From positions 1-64,000 of the forward strand of contig JADGFI010000003.1 in the NCBI GenBank assembly GCA_016743945.1: a stretch of 64,000 nt of DNA, in the 5' to 3' direction. The translations under genes and the position numbers were made by a program. The notes below the pieces were generated by a model. That model saw nothing but the letters and a program-made list of their open reading frames with translations, searched no databases and was not told the origin of the DNA. Origin of the DNA: Desulfobacteraceae bacterium. Its GTDB lineage: Bacteria > Desulfobacterota > Desulfobacteria > Desulfobacterales > Desulfobacteraceae. Of the stretch, positions 1-8,698 are shown piece after piece; within the stretch, counting starts at the first letter, position 1; each line of letters starts with the position of its first letter.

Positions 1-2
1 GT

Positions 3-281
3 CTGTCAGGTGATGATATTCCCTTATCCGGAAGAATCATGGCCATTGCTGATGTTTATGATGCGCTCATCAGCCGCAGATGTTACAAGGAACCATTTTC
101 CCATAAAAAATCCATGAAATTGATATTGGAAGGCAAAGGCACCATGTTTGATCCTGAAATAGTAGACGTCTTTATCTGCGTTGAATCTGAGATTCAGGCA
201 ATTGAATCGATGTTTAAAGATAAAATTGAAGACGCCTCTGAAGATATGAAAGAAATTTTCATGGGAGCACTCCCCGAATAA
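3..281 (+). CDS. HD-GYP domain phosphohydrolase, C-terminal part (gene starts before the window)
   Basis: The frame is open from the first bases and ends at TAA 279-281, leaving 92 residues. The segment SGRIMAIADVYDAL followed by a basic YK element is the signature of the last part of HD-GYP domains, which hydrolyse cyclic di-GMP. The metal-binding HD and the GYP motif itself would lie upstream, outside the window, so activity cannot be judged. The last 40 residues are acidic and helical, as is common at the end of these proteins. An internal ATG at 39 lies inside the conserved motif and is not a start. The family call is firm; domain organisation upstream is unknown. Confidence 0.85.
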   Translation: MSGDDIPLSGRIMAIADVYDALISRRCYKEPFSHKKSMKLILEGKGTMFDPEIVDVFICVESEIQAIESMFKDKIEDASEDMKEIFMGALPE

Positions 282-306
282 AAATGATTTATGAAAATTC
301 ATTTTT

Positions 307-470
307 TTAACATAAAATGGCCATGTCGCCTCCTGTGGTCAGCTTTCCTCCAAGAAATCTCATCTTCACCTTGATATGTTTCAGTTTGTTTTTATCGATG
401 TTCAAAGGATCTTGATCCACAACAATCAAATCGGCAAATTTTCCAACTTCAATGGTTCCTTGTTGGTGAA
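307..470 (-). pseudogene. Amidohydrolase C-terminal remnant
   Basis: Reading the minus strand from about 470 to the stop at 307-309 gives GTIEVGKFADLIVVDQDPL and a short tail ending in a beta-strand-like stretch. This is the characteristic end of the metal-dependent amidohydrolase (Amidohydro_3 / YtcJ-like) fold, where the chain returns to the small beta domain. The several hundred residues carrying the metal ligands are absent, because the sequence upstream on this strand belongs to a different gene remnant on the opposite strand. I interpret it as debris of a deletion or rearrangement. An ATG exists at 513, but the residues it adds do not resemble the family. Confidence 0.7.
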
Positions 471-940
471 CCTGCCTTTGATTGGAAAAACCCGAGAACC
501 TGGTCAGGGGCATTAGACGGAATAAATGCGGTTTACATCACATTTCAACCGGCCAGGTCGCTTTGCCTAAGGAAGATGCACTTGTACCATACGTTGATGC
601 GGATGATATTGCAGATGTCGTAGTGGAATCACTCTTAGATGACAAGCATATCGGTCAAACTTATGAATTGACCGGCCCGCGTAAATTGACGTTCAGGCAA
701 ATCGCCAAGGAAATTTCTAAGGGAACTGGCAGAGATATCCGGTTTAATGCAATTTCGATGGATGAGCACTCAAAAATACTTCGAAAAAATCAAGTGCCCG
801 AAGATTTAATATGGTTAATGAATTATCTTTTTAAGGAGGTTTTAGTTGAAAAAAATTCCAGCGTCACCAATGATATTGAAAAAGTACTGGAAAAAAAAGT
901 CAGCCGCCAAAATTGTCATGGATACCAAAATAATATATAG
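455..940 (+). pseudogene. NmrA-like NAD(P)-binding protein, internally deleted and frameshifted
   Basis: Two pieces of one SDR-type NmrA-like gene are present. The first (about 467-540, one frame) reads FDWKNPRTW...ALDGINAVYI, matching the conserved region of the N-terminal half. The second (about 540-940, another frame) reads GQVALPKEDALVPYVDADDIADVV, then QTYELTGPRKLTF, and ends at TAG 938-940, matching the C-terminal half. The stretch normally between them, well over 100 residues, is missing, and the frame changes at the junction near 535-550. The nucleotide-binding GxxGxxG start is also missing. The best open stretch begins at ATG 482 but is not a functional protein by family standards. 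Confidence 0.7.
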
Positions 941-984
941 CCGGAAATCTGGATTAAAATTGATACTGATTTTTAAATCAACGC

Positions 985-1629
985 TTAAAATCGGTTCTGG
1001 TTTTTCATCTCATCAAGCCTCTGTCGCATATCGTGGATCTGATACTCTTTAGATCGAAATTCAGATTTAAGCCTTCTTATTTGCCTGTCCAGATCCCTGA
1101 TATGATTTAGCGCCTGGGTGCAATTTCTATGATTTTTACAAACCTTGCTCAGTTGGACCTCTTTTCCTTTGATAAGAAGATCCATTTTGTCAATTTCCTT
1201 TGCCAGGCTGTCTTGATCTCGTTGTTCATGCTGAATCTGTTTTTGAAACAGATAAATATCACGGCCAATGTAATATGCCTGTTGAAACGGATCTTTTAAG
1301 TTACCCTGACACACATCTCGATATGTCAGCCCATTAACACCCTGCGAATATCCTTTATGCGGTGTACAATATTCAACCAGACCTTCAGACCGTCCTTGTT
1401 GATATAATGACAGATCTTGAATAACCCCATATTTTGAACACGCTTTTCGATGCAAAGCAACCCGGGAGATCTCATACCCTTTTGTGCCATCTTCATACCC
1501 GATATTATACCAGTTAATCGTGAGGCACTCTTCTTCTGTCAAGGTCGCGCATGAATTCAAAAGCAAGGGGATCATCACCCAAAAAAGAAGAATCCTGCAG
1601 CCCGGTTTAAATTTATATTTGGAAATCAT
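985..1629 (-). CDS. DUF2799 family lipoprotein
   Basis: A 214-residue protein with a basic N-terminus, a hydrophobic segment and a lipobox ending LLNSC at about residue 27, so it is probably lipidated and held in a membrane facing the periplasm. The mature N-terminus has the DUF2799 pattern: an early Cys, then W..IGYEDGTKGY, and later G.SEGLVEYCTPHKGY..G. The C-terminal 80 residues are charged and predicted coiled-coil (repeated K/E/R with hydrophobic heptads). Function of the family is unknown. It stands alone, with gene remnants on one side and a long gene-free stretch on the other. Confidence 0.8.
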   Translation of the reverse strand: MISKYKFKPGCRILLFWVMIPLLLNSCATLTEEECLTINWYNIGYEDGTKGYEISRVALHRKACSKYGVIQDLSLYQQGRSEGLVEYCTPHKGYSQGVNGLTYRDVCQGNLKDPFQQAYYIGRDIYLFQKQIQHEQRDQDSLAKEIDKMDLLIKGKEVQLSKVCKNHRNCTQALNHIRDLDRQIRRLKSEFRSKEYQIHDMRQRLDEMKNQNRF

Positions 1630-2088
1630 ATCTCTTCAATTCCATACAAAACGATTATTCTATAATAATGTCCTTACCCTCACCTAAAAATTAAACAAAA
1701 CAATTTTTCAGGACAAGGTCACAATCCAAATCCACGTTGGGCATAAAAAATGAGAGTGTATAGGATAGGACTTGGCTTCTTGTCAACAAAACAATAAAAA
1801 TCCAAATCCACCGCCTATTTTTTTTTATAGGCCCATCCAAAGACAAATCAGGGGAATTTTTTAAAATTGTGCGCCTATTTCGCCAGAATTGAGTTTTCCG
1901 GGGCCCAAACATTTATGAGCAGCAATTTTTGGCGCAACTATCCTGTGGTGTGTGATATATATTAACCCGGCAATTAAATAGCCGCCCCTGCATAAGTAAT
2001 TTTTGGATGCTTAAAATAGTTTTTAATTCTGCTCGACAACTTTAGAAGGGGTATACATTGCAGGCCATTGTCCCGGCAAAACAAAAGA
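1630..2088. other. Gene-free stretch, AT-rich
   Basis: About 460 bases with no recognisable gene. It holds a small inverted repeat, GCCTAT at 1813-1818 and ATAGGC at 1827-1832, around a run of T. A 73-codon open frame on the minus strand (1691-1912) has no family resemblance and no ribosome binding site. The base composition is lower in GC than in neighbouring genes. Confidence 0.5.
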
Positions 2089-2532
2089 TTAATAAGAGAG
2101 AACTGCCCAGGACAGAACTGCATAACGGGTGAATTTTCCAATGGAAACCAGGGTCAAAAAGATCCAGAGGCGTATTTTCAACATCCCCGCCACCACGGTC
2201 AGGGGATCCCCGATAACAGGCACCCATGCCAGCAATAGACTGATGGTGCCATGGGTTTTAAACCGATGTTGGGCCGTTTCTATCTCTTTTGGGGAGACCT
2301 TAAATATTTTCTCCAGTATAGGCCCTCCACCGGCGCGGCCCAGCCCGTAATTTGTAAGTGCTCCCATAACATTGCCCAGGGTGGCCACCGCCAATACCCC
2401 CGGAACCGTATAATTGTGAAGCAGTAGATAGCCCAGCACCAGCTCAGAACTCAGGGGCAAAATGGTGGCAGCAAGAAAAGAGGCAATAAACAGCCCCCCC
2501 AGGCCATAGCCGGTTAAAGATTCCATGCCCAT
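2089..2532 (-). CDS. DedA/YqaA-type small membrane protein (VTT domain)
   Basis: 147 residues with four or five hydrophobic segments. The segment around residues 15-70 (FLAATILPLSSELVLGYLL, then TLGNVMGALTNYGLGR) and the motif with a conserved Pro and Gly near residues 105-120 (WVPVIGDPLTVVAGMLK) are those of the short YqaA branch of the DedA/VTT superfamily, inner-membrane proteins linked to lipid scrambling and undecaprenyl-phosphate recycling. Two adjacent in-frame ATG codons (2530-2532 and two codons later) make the exact start ambiguous. Downstream of the dehydrogenase at 2636-3514 on the same strand, with about 100 bases between, so co-transcription is possible. Confidence 0.8.
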   Translation of the reverse strand: MGMESLTGYGLGGLFIASFLAATILPLSSELVLGYLLLHNYTVPGVLAVATLGNVMGALTNYGLGRAGGGPILEKIFKVSPKEIETAQHRFKTHGTISLLLAWVPVIGDPLTVVAGMLKIRLWIFLTLVSIGKFTRYAVLSWAVLSY

Positions 2533-2635
2533 GGTTTACGTGAGTTTCATATGAAACTTCGGCCAAGACATCACAATTATAAGAGTTTCCTTTTTCGTTG
2601 TGGCCAGAGAAAATACCATGCTCCGGCCATGCCGG

Positions 2636-3514
2636 TTATTGGAACAATTTATAAAGGGCCTGGGTCCCATTATTCTCCAATCCCTTGTCCGCCATTTTCT
2701 GGTACAAGGACAGGGCAAGGTCTAAGCCCGGTGTCGCAAGCCCCAGACGCTTTGACGAAGCTGCGGCAATTCCCATATCTTTAATAAAGTGCTTGATAAA
2801 AAAACCAGGCTGGTCATCCTCATTAATAATCCGGGGACCCATATTGTTCAGGGACCAGGACCCGGCAGCCCCCTGGCCGATACTCTCAAGAACGGTCCTA
2901 GGATCCAGCCCTGCCCTTTGCGCATAGGCCAGGGACTCACAGACCGCTACCATCCCGGCGGCAATGGCAATTTGATTGGCCATTTTGGTATGCTGACCCG
3001 CCCCTGCTTTTCCCTGGTATACGATATTTTTCCCCATGATTTCAAATATAGGCCGTGCATCCTCAAAGATTTGATGATCCCCCCCCACCATGATGGAGAG
3101 AGTCGCATTTTTTGCCCCCAGATCTCCGCCGGAAACCGGGGCATCCAGCACATGGATTCCCCTTTCCTTACCCTTTTCATAAAGGGTCATGGCAAGGGCC
3201 GGTTCCGATGTGGTCATATCAATGGCAATGCTGCCGGGCTTTGCATTCTCCAACACACCGCCATCCCCCAAAAACACCTCTTCAACATCCGCAGGAAACC
3301 CCACAATGGCAACGATAAGATCTGATTTTTTTGCAAGATCTGCAACACTGGCTTCCAGGACGGCCCCTTTTTCCACCAGATCATCGGCCTTTGAGGCGCT
3401 GCGATTGTATAGATGCAGTCCAAAGCCTGCATCCAGGATGTGGCCGGCCATGCTGTGCCCCATAACACCAAGGCCGATAAATCCGATGATTGTCTTTTCC
3501 CTTGTGATCTCCAT
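2636..3514 (-). CDS. NAD(P)-dependent beta-hydroxyacid dehydrogenase (3-hydroxyisobutyrate / tartronate-semialdehyde reductase family)
   Basis: 292 residues, normal family length. The Rossmann motif GFIGLGVMGHSMAGHIL sits at residues 11-27, the substrate-binding DAPVSGG at 124-130, and the catalytic lysine is K177 in QHTKMANQ, followed by the C-terminal helical dimerisation domain. The family oxidises 3-hydroxyisobutyrate, reduces tartronate semialdehyde or succinic semialdehyde, or acts on related beta-hydroxyacids; the sequence alone does not separate these. No pathway partner is adjacent. The distant 4-hydroxybutyrate operon in this window would make a succinic-semialdehyde-reducing role attractive, but that is only an inference. 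Confidence 0.88.
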   Translation of the reverse strand: MEITREKTIIGFIGLGVMGHSMAGHILDAGFGLHLYNRSASKADDLVEKGAVLEASVADLAKKSDLIVAIVGFPADVEEVFLGDGGVLENAKPGSIAIDMTTSEPALAMTLYEKGKERGIHVLDAPVSGGDLGAKNATLSIMVGGDHQIFEDARPIFEIMGKNIVYQGKAGAGQHTKMANQIAIAAGMVAVCESLAYAQRAGLDPRTVLESIGQGAAGSWSLNNMGPRIINEDDQPGFFIKHFIKDMGIAAASSKRLGLATPGLDLALSLYQKMADKGLENNGTQALYKLFQ

Positions 3515-3667
3515 ATAGTCCCCCTTTCATAATGATCATTTTTATTTAAACAATCATTAGTGACAGGTTTTCACGGGTTTATCAATATGGAAATCTCACC
3601 AAAAAATTCTGGGAATGTAAAATCCGTCGCTTTTCACCTCTACTTTAGGAGGGGACGGCCCGGCCCG

Positions 3668-5797
3668 TTAAAACTCAATACCCATCATCATGCCCCATAC
3701 ATATTTTGGCATGGTATATCCGCTGATCTCCTGATAATTGGTTCCCGTAAAATTATTCACAAAAAGATTCATTGAATAGGCCTGACCGCCAAACTTGAAC
3801 TTTTTTTCAAAACCGGCATCGCAGACAACATAGGCATCTAATTCATAGCCTTTTTGGGCCCCCCTGTCGCCAACATATTTTGCACTCAGCTGAAGCCATC
3901 CCTCTGGGATAATTTCATATTTTCCCATCAACTTCACCTTGTGTTTGGGAAGGGTGGCCGGCAGATAATAGGTCCAGCCCTGCTCATAGCCTGTCTGGCT
4001 CACTTTATATTCCTGAAACACATAGGATGCCGTGGCCCTGAATTTGCTGGTAAACTGAAAAGCGGTTTCCAGCTCAACCCCATACAGTTCAAGATTGTCA
4101 ATATTGTACAGACAATTGGAACCGGCACCGGAGCCGGGAGCCGTAATACCGTTGTCATTGATAAAGTTTTTGATATCATAATGCCAGGTTGAGGCCCTGA
4201 GGCTGACCCAGTCCCCTATATTGTGAATCACGCCTATTTCATATTCATCTGCAGTTTCAGGATCAAGAGAGGTATTTGTTTCGGAGGCGCACCGCGCCCA
4301 CCAATAATAATCTCAGGGACAGGGCAGCCGGTAAGACCGGCTGGCAGCAGCATAAAGGGTGGTATCCTGGTTGAGTTTATAATCCACTCTCAGGCTGGGA
4401 AAAAAATCTGAGTCTGTCTCGGTTTTCCCTGAATTGCTGACACTGAAAGGCCATCCCGGCGGCATGGTATCATACCCCATTTCCGTCCAGGAATAGTAAG
4501 TGGCCTTGTCCACCTGGTAATATCGGACCCCGGGGGTCAGGGTCCACTTGGACCCCAGGGTAATGATATCTTGTACATATCCCGATTTAACCTTGTAAAT
4601 AGCCCGGGTTCCCGAAGGCTGTCCCAGTTCTTGATATTCCATCCCAAAGGTAAACAAATGGGTGTCAAAAAGACTGACATCACCGTATTCAAGGATCACC
4701 CCTTGAGTTCTGTCATCCATGAACGTATCCCGGGTAAATGCCCCGCTTTTCCCGTAAAGGCTTGTCCACCTTCGCCCATCGGTCATGAACCCATGAACTT
4801 TTAGGATGCCGGGCCCCACAGGCACCCGAAAAATGGCATCCAGGTAGGTGGTTTCTTTTTCCCATTCAGGCGTATCCGTCCCGGGCAGCTGGGCCCAATT
4901 CAGGTGCCGCAACTGATCACTGGTCCGTGAAAATATGGGGTAATCAGAATCATAGAGTGCGGCAACATTTGGATTGGGATCATTGGGATCATTGATAACG
5001 GGCATGCCATACTCGACCCGGGAGTGTTTCACGCCGAGTTCAAGACTTGCCTCGTTGGGCAGATGGATGCCCAAATGTGCGTTAACGGACTGGGTTTTCT
5101 GAAAATTATTTTTCAAATATCCGTCACTCTCCTGGTTGGCCCCGGAAAAATGAAAATCCGTATAATCACCGATACTGCCATCAACCGATGCCGCAGCGTT
5201 CCAGCTGTTATACCGGCCATATCCTGCACGAACACTGCCCTTGGTTTTTTGGGTTTTACTGCCCTTTTTGGTAATGATATTGATCACCCCGCCAATGGCA
5301 AAGGGGTGAAGCACGGAATGCCCTCCCCTGATAATCTCAATCCGGTCCACATCATCCAAGGTCAGGGTGGACCAGTCCACAATATACCGCCCCATGTGGC
5401 CGGTCTGGTTGACCCGTCTCCCGTCGATTTCGATGACCATCCGTCCCTCATTGAGCCCCCGGATGGAAACCTCATCCCCGGGGCTTGCCATCAAAGCGTT
5501 TGCCCGCTGAACATCCACCCCTCCGATCTCCGAGAGGACATCGGTCACCGTTGTCAAGGAACCGGGTTTAACAAACTTATCCAGGGAGATCACCGTCTTT
5601 TCCGTTGTGATCTCAACCCCTGGCTGGGCTGCCATGACCGTCATCTCCCCCAGGTCCACAACCGGAGAATCTTTTTGGGTTTCTGCCTTAACTTCTGCCG
5701 GGTCATCTGGCTGGCCGGCAGTTGCCGTCATGGGATGACACAAAAAAGTGCAGGCAAGCATAATTCCCAGGCCATATAGTAACTTAAATACAGTCAT
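3668..5797 (-). CDS. TonB-dependent receptor interrupted by one in-frame TGA (possible selenocysteine) at codon 495
   Basis: Read through the TGA at 4313-4315, this is a 709-residue outer-membrane receptor of ordinary length. Signal peptide at residues 1-27; plug domain at roughly 45-165 with SIRGLNEGRMVIEIDGRRV and ending IEIIRGGHSVL...GGVINIITKKG; beta-barrel to a C-terminal Phe (GMMMGIEF). The two halves are in the same frame (start-to-start distance 1566 bases), and the residues after the TGA (DYYWW, then TNTSLDPETADEYEIG) continue the conserved barrel motif that normally follows an SYR.P..PEYYWW-like segment, so nothing is missing. A Cys lies two residues before the TGA and another eight after it. 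A SECIS-like hairpin follows. Last gene of the uptake locus at 5998-10562. The alternative is a recent nonsense mutation or sequencing error. Confidence 0.75.
4283..4302 (-). promoter_or_regulatory. SECIS-like hairpin just after the in-frame TGA of the TonB receptor
   Basis: On the coding strand the sequence 4302 to 4283 folds as GG, bulged T, GGGCGC, loop GGT, GCGCCT, CC. One pair is G-U; two further pairs (T-G, T-A) can extend the base. The apical loop begins 19 bases after the TGA. A GG(U) loop, a bulged U on the 5' side and this distance are the known features of bacterial SECIS elements such as that of E. coli fdhF. The fold was made by hand and no energy was computed. Confidence 0.5.
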
Positions 5798-5879
5798 TAA
5801 TTTTTTCCTCTCCTTTTTTTTGGAAAATCACTCCCGACCGGAGCGAACTCCCCTTTATTAAATGCCGTTTGACAGGAAA

Positions 5880-5969
5880 GGACGATGGCTGATATAGTTG
5901 ATCGTCCTCTCTGGAGGGCACGGGAAAACAGGTGTCTGAAATCTTTGCGGGATCAACACCTGTTTTCCC
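5880..5969 (-). promoter_or_regulatory. Two consecutive hairpins in the leader of the TonB receptor gene
   Basis: The 200 bases between the methyltransferase stop and the receptor start contain a perfect 14-bp inverted repeat (GGGAAAACAGGTGT at 5922-5935 with its complement at 5956-5969) and a perfect 7-bp one (GGACGAT at 5880-5886, ATCGTCC at 5901-5907). In transcript order the long hairpin comes first. Neither is followed by a U-run, so they are not ordinary terminators. They may stabilise the mRNA, set relative expression of the receptor, or form part of an unassigned sensor RNA. No cobalamin-riboswitch box is visible. Confidence 0.5.
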
Positions 5970-5997
5970 CTTTAAACTTTCAATCGGTGCACTGTTG

Positions 5998-6651
5998 TCA
6001 AAGCGAATTTCGTGCACTCTTTTTTTTCGCCGACAAAAAATAAAAGCCGGGTTCATCTATAAATTTGGTGATCAAAAGGTTGCTTTCTTCACAGAAATCT
6101 TCCATCTCGCTCCTGGTTGGCAGCCGGTCTCGTGCAACAGCTGTTTCACTGCTGTGGTGACCGGCAATCTCATGTGAAGACATGAGATGGGATATTATCA
6201 GGGGATGGTTTGGCTTTAAACTGCCGGCCATTTTTTTCAATGCAGCCCGGTGATTTTCAAAATGAGGGAAACAGGCAAAACAGACGATTGAATCAAAGAA
6301 ATCGGCTTTAAAGGGCATCTCCATAACATCGGAGCAAACAAAAGTAATTTTGTTGTCCCCATGAATTTTCCGGTTCCGGGCGATCATATTTTCAGCATAA
6401 TCCATTTCAAACAACCGCCCGGCATCGCCAAGATACCGCAGCAGGTAGGGAACCAGAACCCCGCTGCCACACCCCAGATCCAGAACCCGATCGTCGGGTT
6501 TGATATTCAGAGGAGCAATCATCTTTTCAATCTGTTCTGAATACCGGTCATGGTCACCGGTGTCCGGATTTTTATACAATTTATCCAGCCAGGTATCCGC
6601 CCTTTCATTGAAAAAAGCTTTCCGGGCCGCATGGATTTCACAAGATTCCAT
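5998..6651 (-). CDS. Class I SAM-dependent methyltransferase (second of the uptake locus)
   Basis: 217 residues. SAM-binding motif I is VLDLGCGSGVLVPYLL near residues 58-73, followed by an acidic residue at the end of strand 2 (FEMDYAENMI) and motif post-I CSDVMEMPF; the segment FDSIVCFACFPHFENH is motif II. It belongs to the Methyltransf_11/25 type acting on small molecules. Its ATG directly abuts the TAG of the binding-protein gene (no gap), so the two are translationally coupled. Substrate unknown. Location between a periplasmic binding protein and a TonB receptor suggests that it acts on the imported compound or on a carrier for it. Confidence 0.85.
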   Translation of the reverse strand: MESCEIHAARKAFFNERADTWLDKLYKNPDTGDHDRYSEQIEKMIAPLNIKPDDRVLDLGCGSGVLVPYLLRYLGDAGRLFEMDYAENMIARNRKIHGDNKITFVCSDVMEMPFKADFFDSIVCFACFPHFENHRAALKKMAGSLKPNHPLIISHLMSSHEIAGHHSSETAVARDRLPTRSEMEDFCEESNLLITKFIDEPGFYFLSAKKKSARNSL

Positions 6652-7839
6652 CTATTGCTCCTCACAGGCCCAATCCATCCACTGGCAGGACCTGAGTTCT
6701 TTGGCGGTTTTCACATCCACCTGGTAAACGTTCTGATAAAAATCCAACAGCCATTGCCCCAGCTGGATATCTTTAAAGCGTTCCGGATAGGCTGTTTTGG
6801 CCATGACCATGACATCAATGGGATACTCCAGTCTTTTCTCGCAGTTACAAGGGGTCCAGGGCAGGGCGGACACCGCCTTATTTGCAACCGCCTTCATATC
6901 TTTCAAACTCTGATAATAGGGGGCTTCATACAGCTCTGCGGGGGGATGATATCCCCAGGCGGTTACCAGAACAATGACATCGGGGTCCAGGGAAAGCAGT
7001 TGCTCTGTATTCAAAATATTCCATGCCCCCCTGCCGTCATAGGCATTTTTTGCATGGACAAAATGATCCAGAAAATAGGTCTGGATGGTATCCAATCCTT
7101 TGACATGACCTGCCCCGCCCTGGCTTCTGGCGTTGGGAGAAAGCCCCAGCAGCAACAGCTTTTTTTGATTGGCCGGCACAATATCGGCGGTCCGCTCCCG
7201 GATCATCTCAACACAGTTTTCAAGATAATCGGAAAGTTTGCCCGCCTCTTCCGGCTGTTGAAATACCTGTCCCAACAATTTAATTTCATTGCTGATGGAC
7301 ACCATATCCGGCGAGTCAAAGGTATCGGGCCCCTTAAGGACCACCAGGGGGACCCCTAAGGACTCCAGCAGAAAAATACTTTTTTCAAGGATATCCTCAC
7401 CCGCACAAAGGGAACAAGACCCCGTACGGATCAGTATCAGGTCCGGATCCAGAGCGACCACTTTTTCATAATTAATGCCAGCACCAAATTTTGACACCAG
7501 GGGCAGCTGCATCAGCCCTGGATTCAAATGGGTGACAGGATTCATCCCATCATGATACTCATGGGTGAGACTGCCCATGGTGGGATAGGAGTAGGCCCAG
7601 GTTTTCGGAATACAGCTGGATCCTAGTCCCACAATTGTATGCGCCACTCCCAGCCGGGTCATCACAGCTTCAATCATGCCGTCACTGATGGTGACAACTC
7701 GGGAAATAGACTTGGGAATCTCAATGGATTTACCCCTGAAATCTGTTACCACAACACCGGCAAGGGCCTGGGCAAAACAGACCGTTGTCCAGACCAGCAA
7801 AACAGCCCCCATCACCCAAAAATTAAGCCGCTTTTTCAT
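6652..7839 (-). CDS. Periplasmic substrate-binding protein of a FecCD/BtuCD-type ABC importer, cysteine-rich
   Basis: 395 residues with a signal peptide (about residues 1-27, basic start then a hydrophobic core). The start of the mature part (VVVTDFRGKSIEIPKSISRVV) and the two-lobe pattern (LDPDLILI, LDPDVIVLV) are those of class III (TroA/FepB/BtuF-like) binding proteins for siderophores, cobalamin or metal chelates. Unusual for the family is the number of cysteines in the mature protein, including paired ones: GSCSLCAGEDI, PCNCEKR, and CQWMDWACEE at the C-terminus. These could form disulfides or a thiol-rich metal site. The gene overlaps the upstream methyltransferase by 17 bases. The ligand cannot be named from sequence. 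Confidence 0.85.
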   Translation of the reverse strand: MKKRLNFWVMGAVLLVWTTVCFAQALAGVVVTDFRGKSIEIPKSISRVVTISDGMIEAVMTRLGVAHTIVGLGSSCIPKTWAYSYPTMGSLTHEYHDGMNPVTHLNPGLMQLPLVSKFGAGINYEKVVALDPDLILIRTGSCSLCAGEDILEKSIFLLESLGVPLVVLKGPDTFDSPDMVSISNEIKLLGQVFQQPEEAGKLSDYLENCVEMIRERTADIVPANQKKLLLLGLSPNARSQGGAGHVKGLDTIQTYFLDHFVHAKNAYDGRGAWNILNTEQLLSLDPDVIVLVTAWGYHPPAELYEAPYYQSLKDMKAVANKAVSALPWTPCNCEKRLEYPIDVMVMAKTAYPERFKDIQLGQWLLDFYQNVYQVDVKTAKELRSCQWMDWACEEQ

Positions 7840-8698
7840 GGAAAGCCCCTTTGCTTTTCCAGGAAAACTTCATGGCAATATGATCAAACCCATGGACAAA
7901 TCCCTCCTGGGTTTTTACGCATTTTTCCTCAAGATAGGATTGAATCATGGGGTGATGGACGGGTTGAATCTGGTCAAATCGTTTGCAATAAAATGCCAAG
8001 GCCGCGTCCAATGACACAAACACTTCATGAAAATGGCTGGAAAACACCTCAATCCTAGGATAAATGCCCATCTGGTAGAGTACCTGGAATAAAAGATCAC
8101 TCTTGGGACCCCCGTGATAGTTTGTTCCGAATAATTGAGGCCATAATGTTTTGGGCATATCTTCCCACCCGGGAATACCGGCATGCCAGAACAGGGTCAC
8201 CTCCCCACGGCACACCTTATTCATTTTTTCAATGGCCGCCCTGATATCGCGCATCCCAAGGGACATTGAGGCAATGACCAGATCATAGGAAGGCGACAGC
8301 TCCAAATCCGGGTCCACCGCTTCCCAAGTTTTCTCAATGGGGATGATATTTTCCACCCCCTGTCGTTGAATGCACTCTTTCATGACCGCATTCATTCCGG
8401 CTGAAGGCTCAATGGTGGTAACACTCTGGACACGTTTTGCCATGGGGACGGCTAAATTTCCGGGACCGGCCCCTATATCCAATACCCGGGTGCGGGGGGT
8501 AAGAACAAGTCCCTCAAGGGTTTTATCAATCCGCTTTTGATGGTGTGCCACATGCTCCCGGGAATAAACCGCCGCAGATTTCTCATCTGCCCAAAACTCT
8601 TTACAGCTCTTGCCCGAGGAATTTTGCCAAAGATCCATCTCATGTTTCCATTCATCATTCCAATTTATCGCATTGCAATTTATATTAGCGTGTTCCAT
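7823..8698 (-). CDS. Class I SAM-dependent methyltransferase (first of the uptake locus)
   Basis: 291 residues. Motif I is VLDIGAGPGNLAVPMAK at about residues 72-88, then TTIEPSAGMN as the acidic strand-2 end. The N-terminal 65 residues (several Trp and charged residues, WNDEWKHEMDLWQ) form a lid-like extension, and the C-terminal 100 residues after GGPKSDLLFQVLYQMGIYP form an extra domain. It overlaps the ATPase gene by 14 bases and the binding-protein gene by 17, so it belongs to the transport operon. It is not a close paralogue of the second methyltransferase; the two share only the fold. Substrate unknown. Confidence 0.85.
   Translation of the reverse strand: MEHANINCNAINWNDEWKHEMDLWQNSSGKSCKEFWADEKSAAVYSREHVAHHQKRIDKTLEGLVLTPRTRVLDIGAGPGNLAVPMAKRVQSVTTIEPSAGMNAVMKECIQRQGVENIIPIEKTWEAVDPDLELSPSYDLVIASMSLGMRDIRAAIEKMNKVCRGEVTLFWHAGIPGWEDMPKTLWPQLFGTNYHGGPKSDLLFQVLYQMGIYPRIEVFSSHFHEVFVSLDAALAFYCKRFDQIQPVHHPMIQSYLEEKCVKTQEGFVHGFDHIAMKFSWKSKGAFHEKAA

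Noticed and set aside
1691-1912. 73-codon minus-strand frame in the gene-free stretch
   Set aside because: No recognisable similarity or start signal; low-complexity runs.
4231-4411. Reading the TonB receptor as a frameshifted gene
   Set aside because: Both halves are in the same frame (1566 bases apart), and conserved residues continue directly after the TGA. A frameshift would need two compensating events within about 30 bases. The +1 frame gives VPEIIIGGRGAP, which is superficially plausible but then runs into unrelated sequence.
5024-5779. Long open frames antisense to real genes (here opposite the TonB receptor; also 6550-7359, 32235-33131, 61440-62252, 62940-63806)
   Set aside because: They mirror conserved genes on the other strand, have no family features and no ribosome sites.
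5800-5997. Cobalamin riboswitch before the TonB receptor
   Set aside because: The importer type invites the idea, but neither the B12 box nor the GCCACTG core is present; only plain hairpins are visible.
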